Made by a program: the position numbers and the translations under genes. From contig DPGK01000017.1 of the NCBI GenBank assembly GCA_003523225.1, positions 16,516 to 35,255 of the forward strand: 18,740 nt of DNA, given 5' to 3'. Source of the DNA: Clostridiales bacterium. GTDB lineage: Bacteria; Bacillota; Clostridia; Oscillospirales; CAG-272. Of the stretch, positions 1 to 7,550 are shown piece after piece (position 1 is the stretch's first letter; every line of letters starts with the position of its first letter). The notes under the pieces were generated by a model. That model was given only the letters and a program-made list of their open reading frames with translations. It was not told the DNA's origin and did not search any database.

Positions 1-11
1 CTGTGGCAAAA

Positions 12-181
12 TGACGGCTTTCAGCCGTCAAGACCAATGTCGTTGGGGGTGTTAAAAAATTCAGAAGGAATTTTTTAACACCCCTTGAATTACCGGTACT
101 CTCAATATTTTCTGTTTTTTACGACATAGTTTCCGCCGCAAGGCGGCATCGACGGGGTGTGGCACATACGTGCGGCACCCC
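12..181. repeat. cluster of four palindromes
   Basis: Four inverted repeats lie in tandem with no gene between them. TGACGGCT pairs with AGCCGTCA around TTC (12-30). A perfect 17-bp inverted repeat with a 5-nt AGAAG loop spans 46-84; its outer stem GGGGTGTT and inner AT-rich arms match without mismatch. CCGCC-GCAA-GGCGG (133-146) would form a GNRA-capped RNA hairpin. GGGGTG pairs with CACCCC with an inner GCAC-ATAC-GTGC (154-181). The last two lie just past the stop of the minus-strand gene ending at 199 and may end its transcript, but no clear T-tract follows on either strand. REP-like or MITE-remnant DNA is the alternative. Confidence 0.6.
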
Positions 182-198
182 TCAGTATTTAGTCTCTG

Positions 199-675
199 TC
201 AGTTGTCGGACGAATCAATGACCGCATCAATGGCAAGCACCACGGCAAGCCCCATAAGCGAATCCTCTGTGGGAACGTCAATAAGATAGCAGTCGCCCCA
301 CGTAAACCACTTTTTGCTTATCGACGCCACGATACGCCCCGCGCCGTCGATAACAGAAAACTCATGCGACATCGGCGCGCCCTCGACCTCCCAGTCCGTG
401 CCCTCAATGGTGTAATGCGAGCCGAAAAAGGTAAACGGTGTTTTTGATATCGTAACGCAGTGTGTGCCGCGACAGCTTACATCATACTTTCTGCCAAAGG
501 TGAAAAGTCTCTGCTCGATGAGCGCCGCCTCTGATCCCTGTATGTCGTAGATATGCAAGACCCTGCCGAGCGAGATTATCTCGCTTTCCACATAATAAAC
601 GGGGTTTCCGTCCGTATCGGTAATATCGTATTTTGCCCCGATAGTAAAAATTCTTTGCCTGACTGTATATTTCAT
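199..675 (-). CDS. LURP-one-related (tubby-like fold) protein
   Basis: This 158-residue protein resembles the LURP-one-related/DUF567 family (YxjI-like), which folds as a tubby-like beta-barrel. Most bacterial members have no established function. The sequence shows the family's repeating pattern of short strands around turns such as RIFTIGAKYDI, RLFTFGRKYDV, TPFTFFGSHYTI and KKWFTWGDCYLIDV, ending in a C-terminal helix (LAVVLAIDAVIDSS). No signal peptide or membrane helix is visible, so it is probably cytoplasmic. The ATG at 675 is chosen because GGGAG lies 10 nt upstream; the longer reading from 702 has no ribosome binding site. It is a single gene with its own consensus promoter, divergent from murD. 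Family assignment is by pattern recognition; the cellular role is unknown. Confidence 0.8.
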   Translation of the reverse strand: MKYTVRQRIFTIGAKYDITDTDGNPVYYVESEIISLGRVLHIYDIQGSEAALIEQRLFTFGRKYDVSCRGTHCVTISKTPFTFFGSHYTIEGTDWEVEGAPMSHEFSVIDGAGRIVASISKKWFTWGDCYLIDVPTEDSLMGLAVVLAIDAVIDSSDN

Positions 676-723
676 TAGCTTTTTTCTCCCGCGGTGCGGC
701 ATCAGCCGACTTCATGCGAGGAT

Positions 724-752
724 ATTATAAAGGATTTTCCGCAAAGTGTCAA
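724..752 (-). promoter_or_regulatory. sigma-A promoter of the LURP-one-like gene
   Basis: On the minus strand TTGACA (752-747) and TATAAT (729-724) are separated by exactly 17 bp, a full consensus match. It lies about 50 bp upstream of the ATG at 675. Its -35 box is 18 bp from the -35 box of the divergent murD promoter. Confidence 0.85.
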
Positions 753-770
753 GAAATATTGCCCGGGGGC

Positions 771-799
771 TTGCGTCGGACGCAAAAAATACATATAAT
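771..799 (+). promoter_or_regulatory. sigma-A promoter of the murD operon
   Basis: TTGCGT (771-776) and TATAAT (794-799) are separated by 17 bp. The predicted transcription start is near 806, leaving a short leader of about 30 nt before the murD ATG at 837. That leaves no room for a riboswitch. It is the only strong promoter seen ahead of the six closely packed genes that follow. Confidence 0.75.
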
Positions 800-836
800 A
801 TATAGTGAATAAATTTATTCCGGAAAGAAAAACCAA

Positions 837-2318
837 ATGAGCATATCTGATATAATAAAACAAAGGCTTTTTGAAGCCGAACCGCGCGGACGCGCAATAA
901 TACTCGGGCTTGGAGTGTCAAATCTGCCGCTTGCCGAAATGCTGACAAGCATGGGCGCGGAAGTGTGTGTGCGCGACGCCAAAAGCCTCAACGCTCTCGG
1001 CGAGCGCGCCTTGGCACTGTCCGCCCGCGGAGTGGAATTTGTCTGTGGCGCTGACCCGACCATAGGTCTTGCCGAGGAAAAGGATATTCATGGATCTGTT
1101 ATCTTCCGCTCGCCCGGAATACGCCCCGACGCCGGGGAGCTGCCGGAAGCGGTAAGGCGCGGGGCGCTCCTGACCTCGGAAATGGAGTGGTTCTGCGATG
1201 CAACGCCGGCGTCTGTCATAGCAGTCACCGGAAGTGACGGAAAGACCACTACTACCACGCTGACATACCTGCTTCTTTCAGAAGCGGCAAAGCGACGCGG
1301 AGGCAGGGTATATGTCGGCGGGAATATAGGGACTCCCCTGCTTGACAAAGCTGCGACGATGTCCGCCGACGATTATGCGGTGCTGGAGCTTTCCAGCTTT
1401 CAGCTCATGACTATGCACGGGACAGCGCAGAGAGCGGCAATAACAAACATCACCCCCAACCACCTCAACTGGCACACCGGCATGGAGGAATATACCCGTG
1501 CCAAATACAACGTTTCCGGTAAGGACACCGGTCTTTTGGTGCTTAACGCCAAAAGCCCAGCCGCCGCAGCGGCAGCGGATTCCGTACCCGATTTTAACGG
1601 AAGCGTGATCTATTTTTCGGCGTACACTTCATCATATGAGGAAACCGTGCCAAAAAATCATCGCCAAGGAGCAAAAAAAGCCGGAGCGGTCTTTCTGCGC
1701 GGGGACAGCATCATTTTTTCCGACGGCAATACCGAAGAAGAATTGCTTCGCCGCTCGGATATAAAGCTGCCCGGACTTCACAATGTTGAAAACTATATGA
1801 CTGCCGCCGCGCTGACGCGCGGACTTATAAACCGTGAGGAGCTTTTGCAGGTCGCACGCACCTTCGGCGGCGTTGAACACCGCATTGAATTTGTGCGGGA
1901 GCTTGACGGTGTAAAATACTACAACAGCTCCATTGACTCAACTCCCACACGTACCGAAGCGGCGCTGTCGGTCTTCGACTGCCGCCCCGTGTTCATCCTG
2001 TGCGGGCGAGACAAGCACGTTCCCTTTGACAGTCTTGCCGCCGCGCTGTTTGACCGCGCAGGCGGAGTTGTGGTGTCCGGCGAGGCGATCCCCGTGATAC
2101 GCGCGGCAATTGAAGCCGAAGCCGAGCGACGCGGCTCATACGGTGAGCTGCGCGTAGCGTATGAAGACGACTTTTGCGCCGCCATCGACCGCGCGCGAGA
2201 GCTTGCAAAGCCCGGCTCGGCGGTCGTTCTATCCCCCTCCTGCACAAGCTTTGACCGCTTCCGCAATTTCGAGGAGCGCGGCAGAGTCTTCAAGGACTAT
2301 GTGAATCAACTCAAATAA
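837..2318 (+). CDS. murD: UDP-N-acetylmuramoyl-L-alanine--D-glutamate ligase
   Basis: MurD adds D-glutamate to UDP-MurNAc-L-alanine, using ATP, in the cytoplasmic part of peptidoglycan synthesis. The 493-residue protein has the Mur ligase layout: an N-terminal Rossmann-like UDP-binding domain (IILGLGVSNLPLAEML), an ATP loop GSDGKTTTTT at residues 132-141 where many homologues have GTNGKTT, the central ITPNHLNWHTGMEEY region, the linker LPGLHNVENYMTAAAL, and a C-terminal domain with YYNSSIDSTPTRT, LCGRDK and the MurD signature LSPSCTSFDRFRNFEERG. It is somewhat longer than the usual 440-470 residues. The ATG at 837 has only a modest GGAAAG upstream. It is followed one nucleotide after its stop by murI, the gene for the enzyme that makes its D-glutamate substrate. 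Confidence 0.96.
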   Translation: MSISDIIKQRLFEAEPRGRAIILGLGVSNLPLAEMLTSMGAEVCVRDAKSLNALGERALALSARGVEFVCGADPTIGLAEEKDIHGSVIFRSPGIRPDAGELPEAVRRGALLTSEMEWFCDATPASVIAVTGSDGKTTTTTLTYLLLSEAAKRRGGRVYVGGNIGTPLLDKAATMSADDYAVLELSSFQLMTMHGTAQRAAITNITPNHLNWHTGMEEYTRAKYNVSGKDTGLLVLNAKSPAAAAAADSVPDFNGSVIYFSAYTSSYEETVPKNHRQGAKKAGAVFLRGDSIIFSDGNTEEELLRRSDIKLPGLHNVENYMTAAALTRGLINREELLQVARTFGGVEHRIEFVRELDGVKYYNSSIDSTPTRTEAALSVFDCRPVFILCGRDKHVPFDSLAAALFDRAGGVVVSGEAIPVIRAAIEAEAERRGSYGELRVAYEDDFCAAIDRARELAKPGSAVVLSPSCTSFDRFRNFEERGRVFKDYVNQLK

Positions 2319-2319
2319 A

Positions 2320-3111
2320 ATGACTGCAAACAAAACAAATGATGTGTCCGCCTCATCTCCCGTCGGAGTGTTTGACTCCGGCGTAGGCGGGCTTACCGTC
2401 CTACGTGAGCTTACCCGTATCCTACCGTGCGAGGACTTTATTTACTACGGAGATGTAAAAAACGCGCCTTACGGAGCGCTGAGTCACGATGAAATACGCC
2501 GGAGGTCTTTGGAAATTGCCGGGGAGCTTATCGGGATGGGAGCAAAGGCGATCGTCGTTGCCTGCAACACCGCCACAGCCGCCGCAGTGGAAGCAATGCG
2601 CGCGGCTTATCCTCAGATACCCATAATAGGCACAGAGCCGGCGGTTAAGCCTGCCGCGGACGCCGGACACCGGCACATTCTGGTGCTTGCCACACCGGTA
2701 ACGGTAGCCGAGGAGCGTTTTTCCGCACTCATACACAGCAGGTGCGGCACTGCCGAGGTCATTGCCGTCCCCTGCCCCGGACTTGCCACAATGATAGAGG
2801 AAGGACACACCTCGGACGAGCTGATCTGCAAATATCTTGACGGCATTTTTGCTCCCCTGCGCGGAAAATTTGACGCTGTGGTTTTGGGATGCACCCATTA
2901 TCCTCTGGCGCGGGTGGCGATAAGCCGTGCTGCAGGCGGGGATATTCCGGTATATGACGGCGCGGCAGGAACGGCAAGACAGGCAGCCCGGCGAATCTCC
3001 GGATCAGGTCTTGGCGCCCCCGGGGACAAGCACGGCAGCGTTCTCTTTCTTTCAAGCGGAGACGCCGGAAAAATAGGAGCCTTTTACGAGGGGATATGCC
3101 ATGAAGCATGA
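2320..3111 (+). CDS. murI: glutamate racemase
   Basis: MurI interconverts L- and D-glutamate and supplies the D-glutamate used by MurD. The 263-residue length is normal. Hallmarks are GVFDSGVGGLTVLREL near the N-terminus, YYGDVKNAPYG, the first catalytic cysteine Cys82 in VVACNTATAAA, GTEPAVKPA, and the second catalytic cysteine Cys191 in VLGCTHYPL. The ATG is separated from the murD TAA by one A (TAAAATG), and no Shine-Dalgarno sequence is visible in the end of murD. Translation therefore probably depends on coupling to murD, an inference that would keep the two enzymes in balance. The last 11 nt overlap the next gene. Confidence 0.97.
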   Translation: MTANKTNDVSASSPVGVFDSGVGGLTVLRELTRILPCEDFIYYGDVKNAPYGALSHDEIRRRSLEIAGELIGMGAKAIVVACNTATAAAVEAMRAAYPQIPIIGTEPAVKPAADAGHRHILVLATPVTVAEERFSALIHSRCGTAEVIAVPCPGLATMIEEGHTSDELICKYLDGIFAPLRGKFDAVVLGCTHYPLARVAISRAAGGDIPVYDGAAGTARQAARRISGSGLGAPGDKHGSVLFLSSGDAGKIGAFYEGICHEA

Positions 3112-3691
3112 CGTGCTTGAAGACCTGAATCTTTCCGCATACCGCAGGATAATGATAATAGGCGCGCCGGGCAGCGGCAAAAGCCGCGCCGCGCGGAGGC
3201 TGGCGTCAATAACTGGTCTGCCGCTCATACACCTTGACAACGAATACTGGCTGCCCGACAACAGGCACGTCGAGGGCGAGGAATGGCAAAGCCGTGTCGC
3301 TGGGCTTGCGGAGGGCGAAAGCTGGATCATCGACGGCAATTACAGCGGCACGATGGAAATACGCCTTTGCCGCGCAGAGCTTGCCGTCTGCCTTGACCCG
3401 CCGCCGCTCGTATCGCTCATGGGAGTTCTTTCCCGGCGCGGGAAGCCGCGTCCGGACATGCCCGATCATTTTGTCGAAAAGCTCGACCGCGACTATCTTG
3501 AATTCTGTATATACTCGCTTACCTTCCGCCGCCGCAAGCTGCCACAGGTGCTTCGTCTGTGCGGAATGTACCCGGAGGTTCCGCTTCTGCACCTGAAAAG
3601 CCGTGCACAGACCGACGCTTTTCTTGATGCCGCAGAACGCGAGCTTAAGAACATAAACAACAGTCAGGAAAATAACAAGGATGAACAATGA
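3101..3691 (+). CDS. P-loop kinase-like ATPase (FlaR/adenylate kinase-like)
   Basis: This 196-residue protein has a Walker A loop GAPGSGKS at residues 21-28, followed by LPLIHLDNEYW, WIIDGNYSGTMEIRL and AELAVCLDPPP. These features are typical of the small P-loop NTPases annotated as DNA topology modulation protein FlaR or AAA family/adenylate-kinase-like ATPases (COG0563 relatives). Sequence resemblance suggests phosphoryl transfer to a small molecule, but the substrate is not known, and the FlaR name should not be read as a demonstrated role in DNA topology. A good ribosome binding site GAGGGG lies 7 nt before the ATG at 3101, inside murI, and the start overlaps the murI end by 11 nt. It is most likely a passenger of the murD-murI operon. 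Confidence 0.85.
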   Translation: MKHDVLEDLNLSAYRRIMIIGAPGSGKSRAARRLASITGLPLIHLDNEYWLPDNRHVEGEEWQSRVAGLAEGESWIIDGNYSGTMEIRLCRAELAVCLDPPPLVSLMGVLSRRGKPRPDMPDHFVEKLDRDYLEFCIYSLTFRRRKLPQVLRLCGMYPEVPLLHLKSRAQTDAFLDAAERELKNINNSQENNKDEQ

Positions 3692-4937
3692 AGAACTGAA
3701 CATACTCGCCTCCCGCGCGGAGGCTGAGCTGGCGCCGATATTTGCTGAAATTGACGAAAACTCCTATCGGCGCACCGCCGATGTGCTCTCTGCCTTTGAA
3801 AAGCACCGCGTCAGCGACGCCTGCTTTGCCGCAAGCTCAGGCTACGGCTACGACGACCGCGGGCGCGAGGTGCTTGACCGCGTGTACGCCGACGTATTCG
3901 GGACTGAGGCGGCACTGGTGCGGATAAACTTTGTAAACGGCACTCACGCCCTCTCCACCGGGCTTTTTGCCCTGCTTCGCCCCGGCGACACCCTTTTTTC
4001 GGTGGCGGGAAAACCGTATGACACGCTTGAGGAGGTCATAGGAATTTCCGGAGAAAAAAACAACAACGGCTCTCTTGCCGATTTCGGAGTAAAATACGCC
4101 CAGCACGAGCTGAAGGACGGACGGCTTGATACTGACGCGATCCTTGCAAGGCTTGACGCCGACCCGTCGGTAAAGGTCGTTTTCATCCAGCGTTCAAAGG
4201 GATATCTGAACCGGCGCACCCTTACGCCGGGAGAGATCAGCCTGTTTTACAGAGCCGTCAAAAAAAAGCACCCTGACGTATGGGTGGTCGTTGACAACTG
4301 CTACGGCGAGTTCACCTGCGAGAGAGAACCCGAAGCCGATATGCTTATCGGCTCGCTTATAAAGAACCCCGGAGGCGGCATGGCGGAGACCGGAGGATAC
4401 ATCGCCGGAACCTCACGCGCCGTCGAGCTTGCCTCCTATCGGCTGACCACCGTCGGCACAGGCGGAGAGGTCGGATGCACGATGGGCCAGAACAAGAATC
4501 TCTTTCGCGGATTCTTCTACGCTCCGCACACAGTTGCCGCGGCGCTTAAGACCATGCACCTTGCCGCATATATCTTCGAGGCACTGGGATATGACACCTC
4601 CCCCGCCTGGAACGAGCGGCGCGCCGACATAATCCAGACTGTCATAACACACTCCCCCGACGCGCTGTGCGCGTTCTGCCGGGGAATACAGTCCGGCTCT
4701 CCCGTTGACTCATTTGTCGCCCCCGTACCGTGGGCGATGCCGGGATATTCCGACGAGGTGATAATGGCTGCGGGAGCCTTTGTGCAGGGTTCTTCCATTG
4801 AGCTTTCCTGCGACGGACCTCTGCGCGAGCCATATACCGTGTATCTTCAGGGCGGGCTGACCTATGAAAGCGGCAAATACGGTATTCTCAAGGCGGCGGC
4901 AGCCGTCGGCAAACGTGAAAAACAAACCGAAAAATAA
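3681..4937 (+). CDS. ynbB: PLP-dependent methionine gamma-lyase family protein (YnbB type)
   Basis: This 418-residue protein matches the COG4100 family, often named methionine gamma-lyase family or, historically, aluminum resistance protein. These are fold-type I PLP enzymes of the Cys/Met metabolism group. Visible signatures are SGYGYDDRGREVLDRVYADVF, INFVNGTHALSTGLFALLRPGD, VVVDNCYGEF with the cofactor-contacting Asp205, and the probable PLP lysine Lys228 in LIGSLIKNPGGGMAETGGYIAG. Length and motif order agree with the family. The true substrate is unsettled; C-S lyase activity is the usual guess. The start overlaps the preceding gene by 11 nt, with AGGAAA about 12 nt upstream. It shares a PLP/sulfur chemistry theme with the cysteine desulfurase two genes on. 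Confidence 0.9.
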   Translation: MNNEELNILASRAEAELAPIFAEIDENSYRRTADVLSAFEKHRVSDACFAASSGYGYDDRGREVLDRVYADVFGTEAALVRINFVNGTHALSTGLFALLRPGDTLFSVAGKPYDTLEEVIGISGEKNNNGSLADFGVKYAQHELKDGRLDTDAILARLDADPSVKVVFIQRSKGYLNRRTLTPGEISLFYRAVKKKHPDVWVVVDNCYGEFTCEREPEADMLIGSLIKNPGGGMAETGGYIAGTSRAVELASYRLTTVGTGGEVGCTMGQNKNLFRGFFYAPHTVAAALKTMHLAAYIFEALGYDTSPAWNERRADIIQTVITHSPDALCAFCRGIQSGSPVDSFVAPVPWAMPGYSDEVIMAAGAFVQGSSIELSCDGPLREPYTVYLQGGLTYESGKYGILKAAAAVGKREKQTEK

Positions 4938-4957
4938 ATTAACATAAGGAAATGAAA

Positions 4958-5488
4958 ATGAAAAAAATTATTGCAGTTCTTCTTGCGGTCTCCGCGCTTC
5001 TGTCCGTTCTCGTGCTTTCGGGCTGTTCGGTATCAGGTGTTGAAGTTCCCGACGGCATGAAGATCGTATCATCGGAAAATGAAGCCTTCTACCTTTTCGT
5101 GCCGATCTCATGGGTGTCGAACGACTCGTCCGGAACAGCCTCCGCATACTACTCCGACGCAGACCGTTCCAATGTCAGCATGACCTGCATGGCGTCTGAC
5201 CAGGTGATGAATATCGACGACTATGTGGCGCTGTGCCGCGCGGAGCTTGAAGCCGTTATTCCAAATTACGCTCCGGCAGGCGAAATTGAAGACGCAGTTC
5301 TTGGCGGACGCAACGGAAAGAGCTTTGACTATACCGCCTCTATCGGAGACGTAAACTACAAATACCGTCAGATCGTCGTTATCTACAACAACCTTTTCTA
5401 CATTTTCACCTACACCTCAACCCCCGAGGGCTTTGACCTGCACATAAACGAGGTCGAAAATATAATTTCAAAAATAAGATTCAAATAA
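4958..5488 (+). CDS. PsbP/DcrB-like surface lipoprotein
   Basis: A 176-residue exported lipoprotein. A lysine-rich start and hydrophobic stretch end in the lipobox VLSGC with Cys23 as the lipidated residue, and no other membrane segment is seen. The mature part has features of the Mog1/PsbP or DcrB (DUF1795-like) fold: EAFYLFVPISWVSNDSSG near the start, a central YVALCRAELEAVIPNY helix, YKYRQIVVIYNNLFYIFTYTS and a C-terminal VENIISKIRF helix. Function is unknown; family assignment is moderate. The second ATG (4958) is preferred over 4952 because AAGGA (4946-4950) then sits 7 nt upstream instead of 1. It follows ynbB by 20 nt and is followed one nucleotide after its stop by the cysteine desulfurase gene. 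Confidence 0.75.
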   Translation: MKKIIAVLLAVSALLSVLVLSGCSVSGVEVPDGMKIVSSENEAFYLFVPISWVSNDSSGTASAYYSDADRSNVSMTCMASDQVMNIDDYVALCRAELEAVIPNYAPAGEIEDAVLGGRNGKSFDYTASIGDVNYKYRQIVVIYNNLFYIFTYTSTPEGFDLHINEVENIISKIRFK

Positions 5489-5489
5489 A

Positions 5490-6665
5490 ATGAACGACCG
5501 CACCGACATTATATATCTTGACAACAGCGCCACGACCGAGCCGTCCCCAGGCGTTATCGAAGCCATGACAGCCGCCGCAAAATGCTACGGAAACCCGTCG
5601 TCGGTACACGCGGCAGGGCTTGAAAGCGCGGCGCTGCTGCGCGGCTGTCGCGCCGAAGTCGCGGCATCGCTGGGACTGCGCCGATCTGAGGACTACCATA
5701 TCATTTTTACCGCCTCCGGCTCTGAGGCAAACAATCTTGCGCTCCGCGGCACGGCGCTGGCAAAGAAAAGACGCTTTTCAAACCGTATCATAACCACCGA
5801 TTCGGAGCATCCGTCGGTTCTGAACACGCTTGGAGCGCTTGCCGGAGAGGGGTTTGAGATCGTAAAGATCCCCACACGCGGCGGCGCGCTGGACTTTGAG
5901 GCATACGAAAATGCACTTGAGGCAGGCGCTCTCATCGTATCCCTGATGCTCGTCAACAACGAGACCGGCGCAAGGTACGACGTGGAGCGCGCCTTCCGCG
6001 CGGCACACAGGAAGAATCCGGATACCGTCACCCACTGCGACGCGGTGCAGGGCTTTTGCCGCGTGCCGTTTACTCCGGCAGGGCTTGACGCCGACCTTAT
6101 CACCGTCAGCGCCCACAAGATCCACGGTCCGAAGGGCGTCGGTGCTTTGTGCGCCGCCCCGCAGATGATCAGATCAAAGCGACTGTCACCCGTCATTTAC
6201 GGCGGCGGTCAGGAGGAGGGCTACCGTTCAGGCACGGAAAACCTTATCGGGATCGCCGGATTTGCCTGCGCCTGCACCGAAGCCCGCGAAAGATCAGCTG
6301 AGGACTCGGCACATATGGAGAGGCTGTACAAACACGCGCTGGAGGTGCTTCCGGCGTCCGGAGTAAGGCTGAACCTTCCCCAAAAAGCCTCAGGACATAT
6401 CATCAGCATCACACTGCCCGGCATCAGGAGCGAAACGATGCTGCACTTCCTCTCCGAGCGCGGCATATATGTATCGGCAGGCTCTGCCTGTTCTTCGCAT
6501 TCGCACGGTCCAAGCACTACGCTGCTTGCCTTCGGGCTATCCCCCGCTGACGCCGACCGAACACTCAGAGTCAGCTTCGGCGCGCAGAATACCGAGGAGG
6601 AGATCGACCGACTTGCCGACGCACTGCGCGAGGGCATCTCCCGTCTTGTAAGAGCCGCAAGATAA
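5490..6665 (+). CDS. iscS: cysteine desulfurase (NifS/IscS type)
   Basis: This enzyme converts L-cysteine to L-alanine and passes the sulfur, as a persulfide on its own cysteine, to Fe-S cluster or thionucleoside synthesis. All landmarks are present in 391 residues: YLDNSATTEPS, GNPSSVHAAG, FTASGSEANNLAL, His107 in TDSEHPSVL, NNETG, Asp184 in HCDAVQG, PLP Lys210 in SAHKIHGPKGVGAL, GGGQEEGYRSGTEN and catalytic Cys334 in SAGSACSSHSHGPS. The spacing from Cys334 to the following AFGLS fits the long-loop group I (IscS/NifS) proteins. No iscU, iscR or thiI gene is nearby. The ATG directly follows the preceding stop in the same TAAAATG arrangement as murI, with no visible Shine-Dalgarno, so coupled translation is inferred. 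It closes the operon. Confidence 0.95.
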   Translation: MNDRTDIIYLDNSATTEPSPGVIEAMTAAAKCYGNPSSVHAAGLESAALLRGCRAEVAASLGLRRSEDYHIIFTASGSEANNLALRGTALAKKRRFSNRIITTDSEHPSVLNTLGALAGEGFEIVKIPTRGGALDFEAYENALEAGALIVSLMLVNNETGARYDVERAFRAAHRKNPDTVTHCDAVQGFCRVPFTPAGLDADLITVSAHKIHGPKGVGALCAAPQMIRSKRLSPVIYGGGQEEGYRSGTENLIGIAGFACACTEARERSAEDSAHMERLYKHALEVLPASGVRLNLPQKASGHIISITLPGIRSETMLHFLSERGIYVSAGSACSSHSHGPSTTLLAFGLSPADADRTLRVSFGAQNTEEEIDRLADALREGISRLVRAAR

Positions 6666-6676
6666 AAACGTTTTCA
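6663..6676 (+). promoter_or_regulatory. possible CcpA cre site upstream of the nucleoside phosphorylase
   Basis: TAAAAACGTTTTCA agrees with the catabolite-responsive element consensus TGWAANCGNTNWCA at every specified position but the second, and it has the central CG. It starts in the stop codon of the cysteine desulfurase and lies 57 nt before the phosphorylase start. One mismatch in a degenerate consensus can occur by chance, and no convincing promoter could be fixed next to it. Confidence 0.4.
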
Positions 6677-6733
6677 AACGCAAACCGATGCAAAATAAAT
6701 ACTGCTAACCGGCATTTATTGGAGAGACGCATT

Positions 6734-7501
6734 ATGGCTGTAGTTAAAAACGAAATACCGATATTGGAGTATGATACCGAGCAAACAGCTCTCATCAACC
6801 CCACCCACGAAAAATTAGATTTGAAGCTGCCGAAGAAATGCGTTTTTGCCTTCCTCGGTGAGTATATAACAGAATATGCAAACAAGGCGGAAACCGTCAA
6901 GGTGTCCGAATTTCTCAGTATAACCAAACGTTATCCCGTCTACATAACAAAGTACAAGGGAGAGGAGATCACACTCTGTGAAGCTCCCGTAGGCTCTGCG
7001 GCATCGGCACAGATACTTGATTGGCTGATCGGCTACGGTGTACGTGAGATCATCTCTGCCGGTTCTTGCGGTGCTCTTGAAAAGTTTGCCGAGGGCACGT
7101 TTCTTGTCCCACACAAGGCTCTGCGTGATGAAGGGACATCCTACCATTATGCGCCGCCTTCTCGCTATATGGAGATCAGCGAAAGGGCGAGAAAAGCAAT
7201 AAAGGAAACCGTGACCCAGCACGGAATGAAATATCAAGAGGTCATCACTTGGTCAACTGACGGATTCTTCCGTGAAACCAAGGAAAAGGTTGCATACCGC
7301 AAGAGCGAAGGATGCTCCGTCGTCGAAATGGAGTGTTCGGCTCTCGCCGCTTGTGCCACTTTTCGAGGCGCAACTTGGGGAATGATACTCTATACCGCCG
7401 ACAGCCTTGCCGATTTGAATAAATACGACGAGCGAAATTGGGGCAGTAATGCGTATGAATATGCCCTTACACTCTGCCTTGATGCAGTCATAAAATTATA
7501 A
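6734..7501 (+). CDS. nucleoside phosphorylase (PNP/uridine phosphorylase family)
   Basis: A 255-residue cytoplasmic enzyme of the PNP_UDP_1 family, which splits nucleosides with phosphate into base and pentose 1-phosphate. Family signs are the APVGSAASAQILDWLIGYGVREIISAGSCGAL block (substrate and phosphate pocket), VVEMECSALAACATFRG near the C-terminus with the ribose-binding Met-Glu pair, and the closing helix NAYEYALTLCLDAVI. Purine versus uridine preference cannot be told. The ATG at 6734 has GGAG 9 nt upstream; an earlier in-frame TTG at 6719 has none. Its DNA is visibly richer in A/T than the murD-iscS genes, so it may have been acquired separately. It is followed by palindromic DNA and a terminator. 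Confidence 0.88.
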   Translation: MAVVKNEIPILEYDTEQTALINPTHEKLDLKLPKKCVFAFLGEYITEYANKAETVKVSEFLSITKRYPVYITKYKGEEITLCEAPVGSAASAQILDWLIGYGVREIISAGSCGALEKFAEGTFLVPHKALRDEGTSYHYAPPSRYMEISERARKAIKETVTQHGMKYQEVITWSTDGFFRETKEKVAYRKSEGCSVVEMECSALAACATFRGATWGMILYTADSLADLNKYDERNWGSNAYEYALTLCLDAVIKL

Positions 7502-7550
7502 AACAGAACGATTTATTATTTGCGTGTTGATATAAGAAAATGGAGTATTC

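Noticed and set aside
6671..6700. Possible promoter of the nucleoside phosphorylase (TTTTCA with AT-rich DNA 17 bp on)
   Set aside because: The -10 region reads AATAAA or ATAAAT, too far from TATAAT to call. The gene may be read through from the operon before it, as no terminator is seen there.
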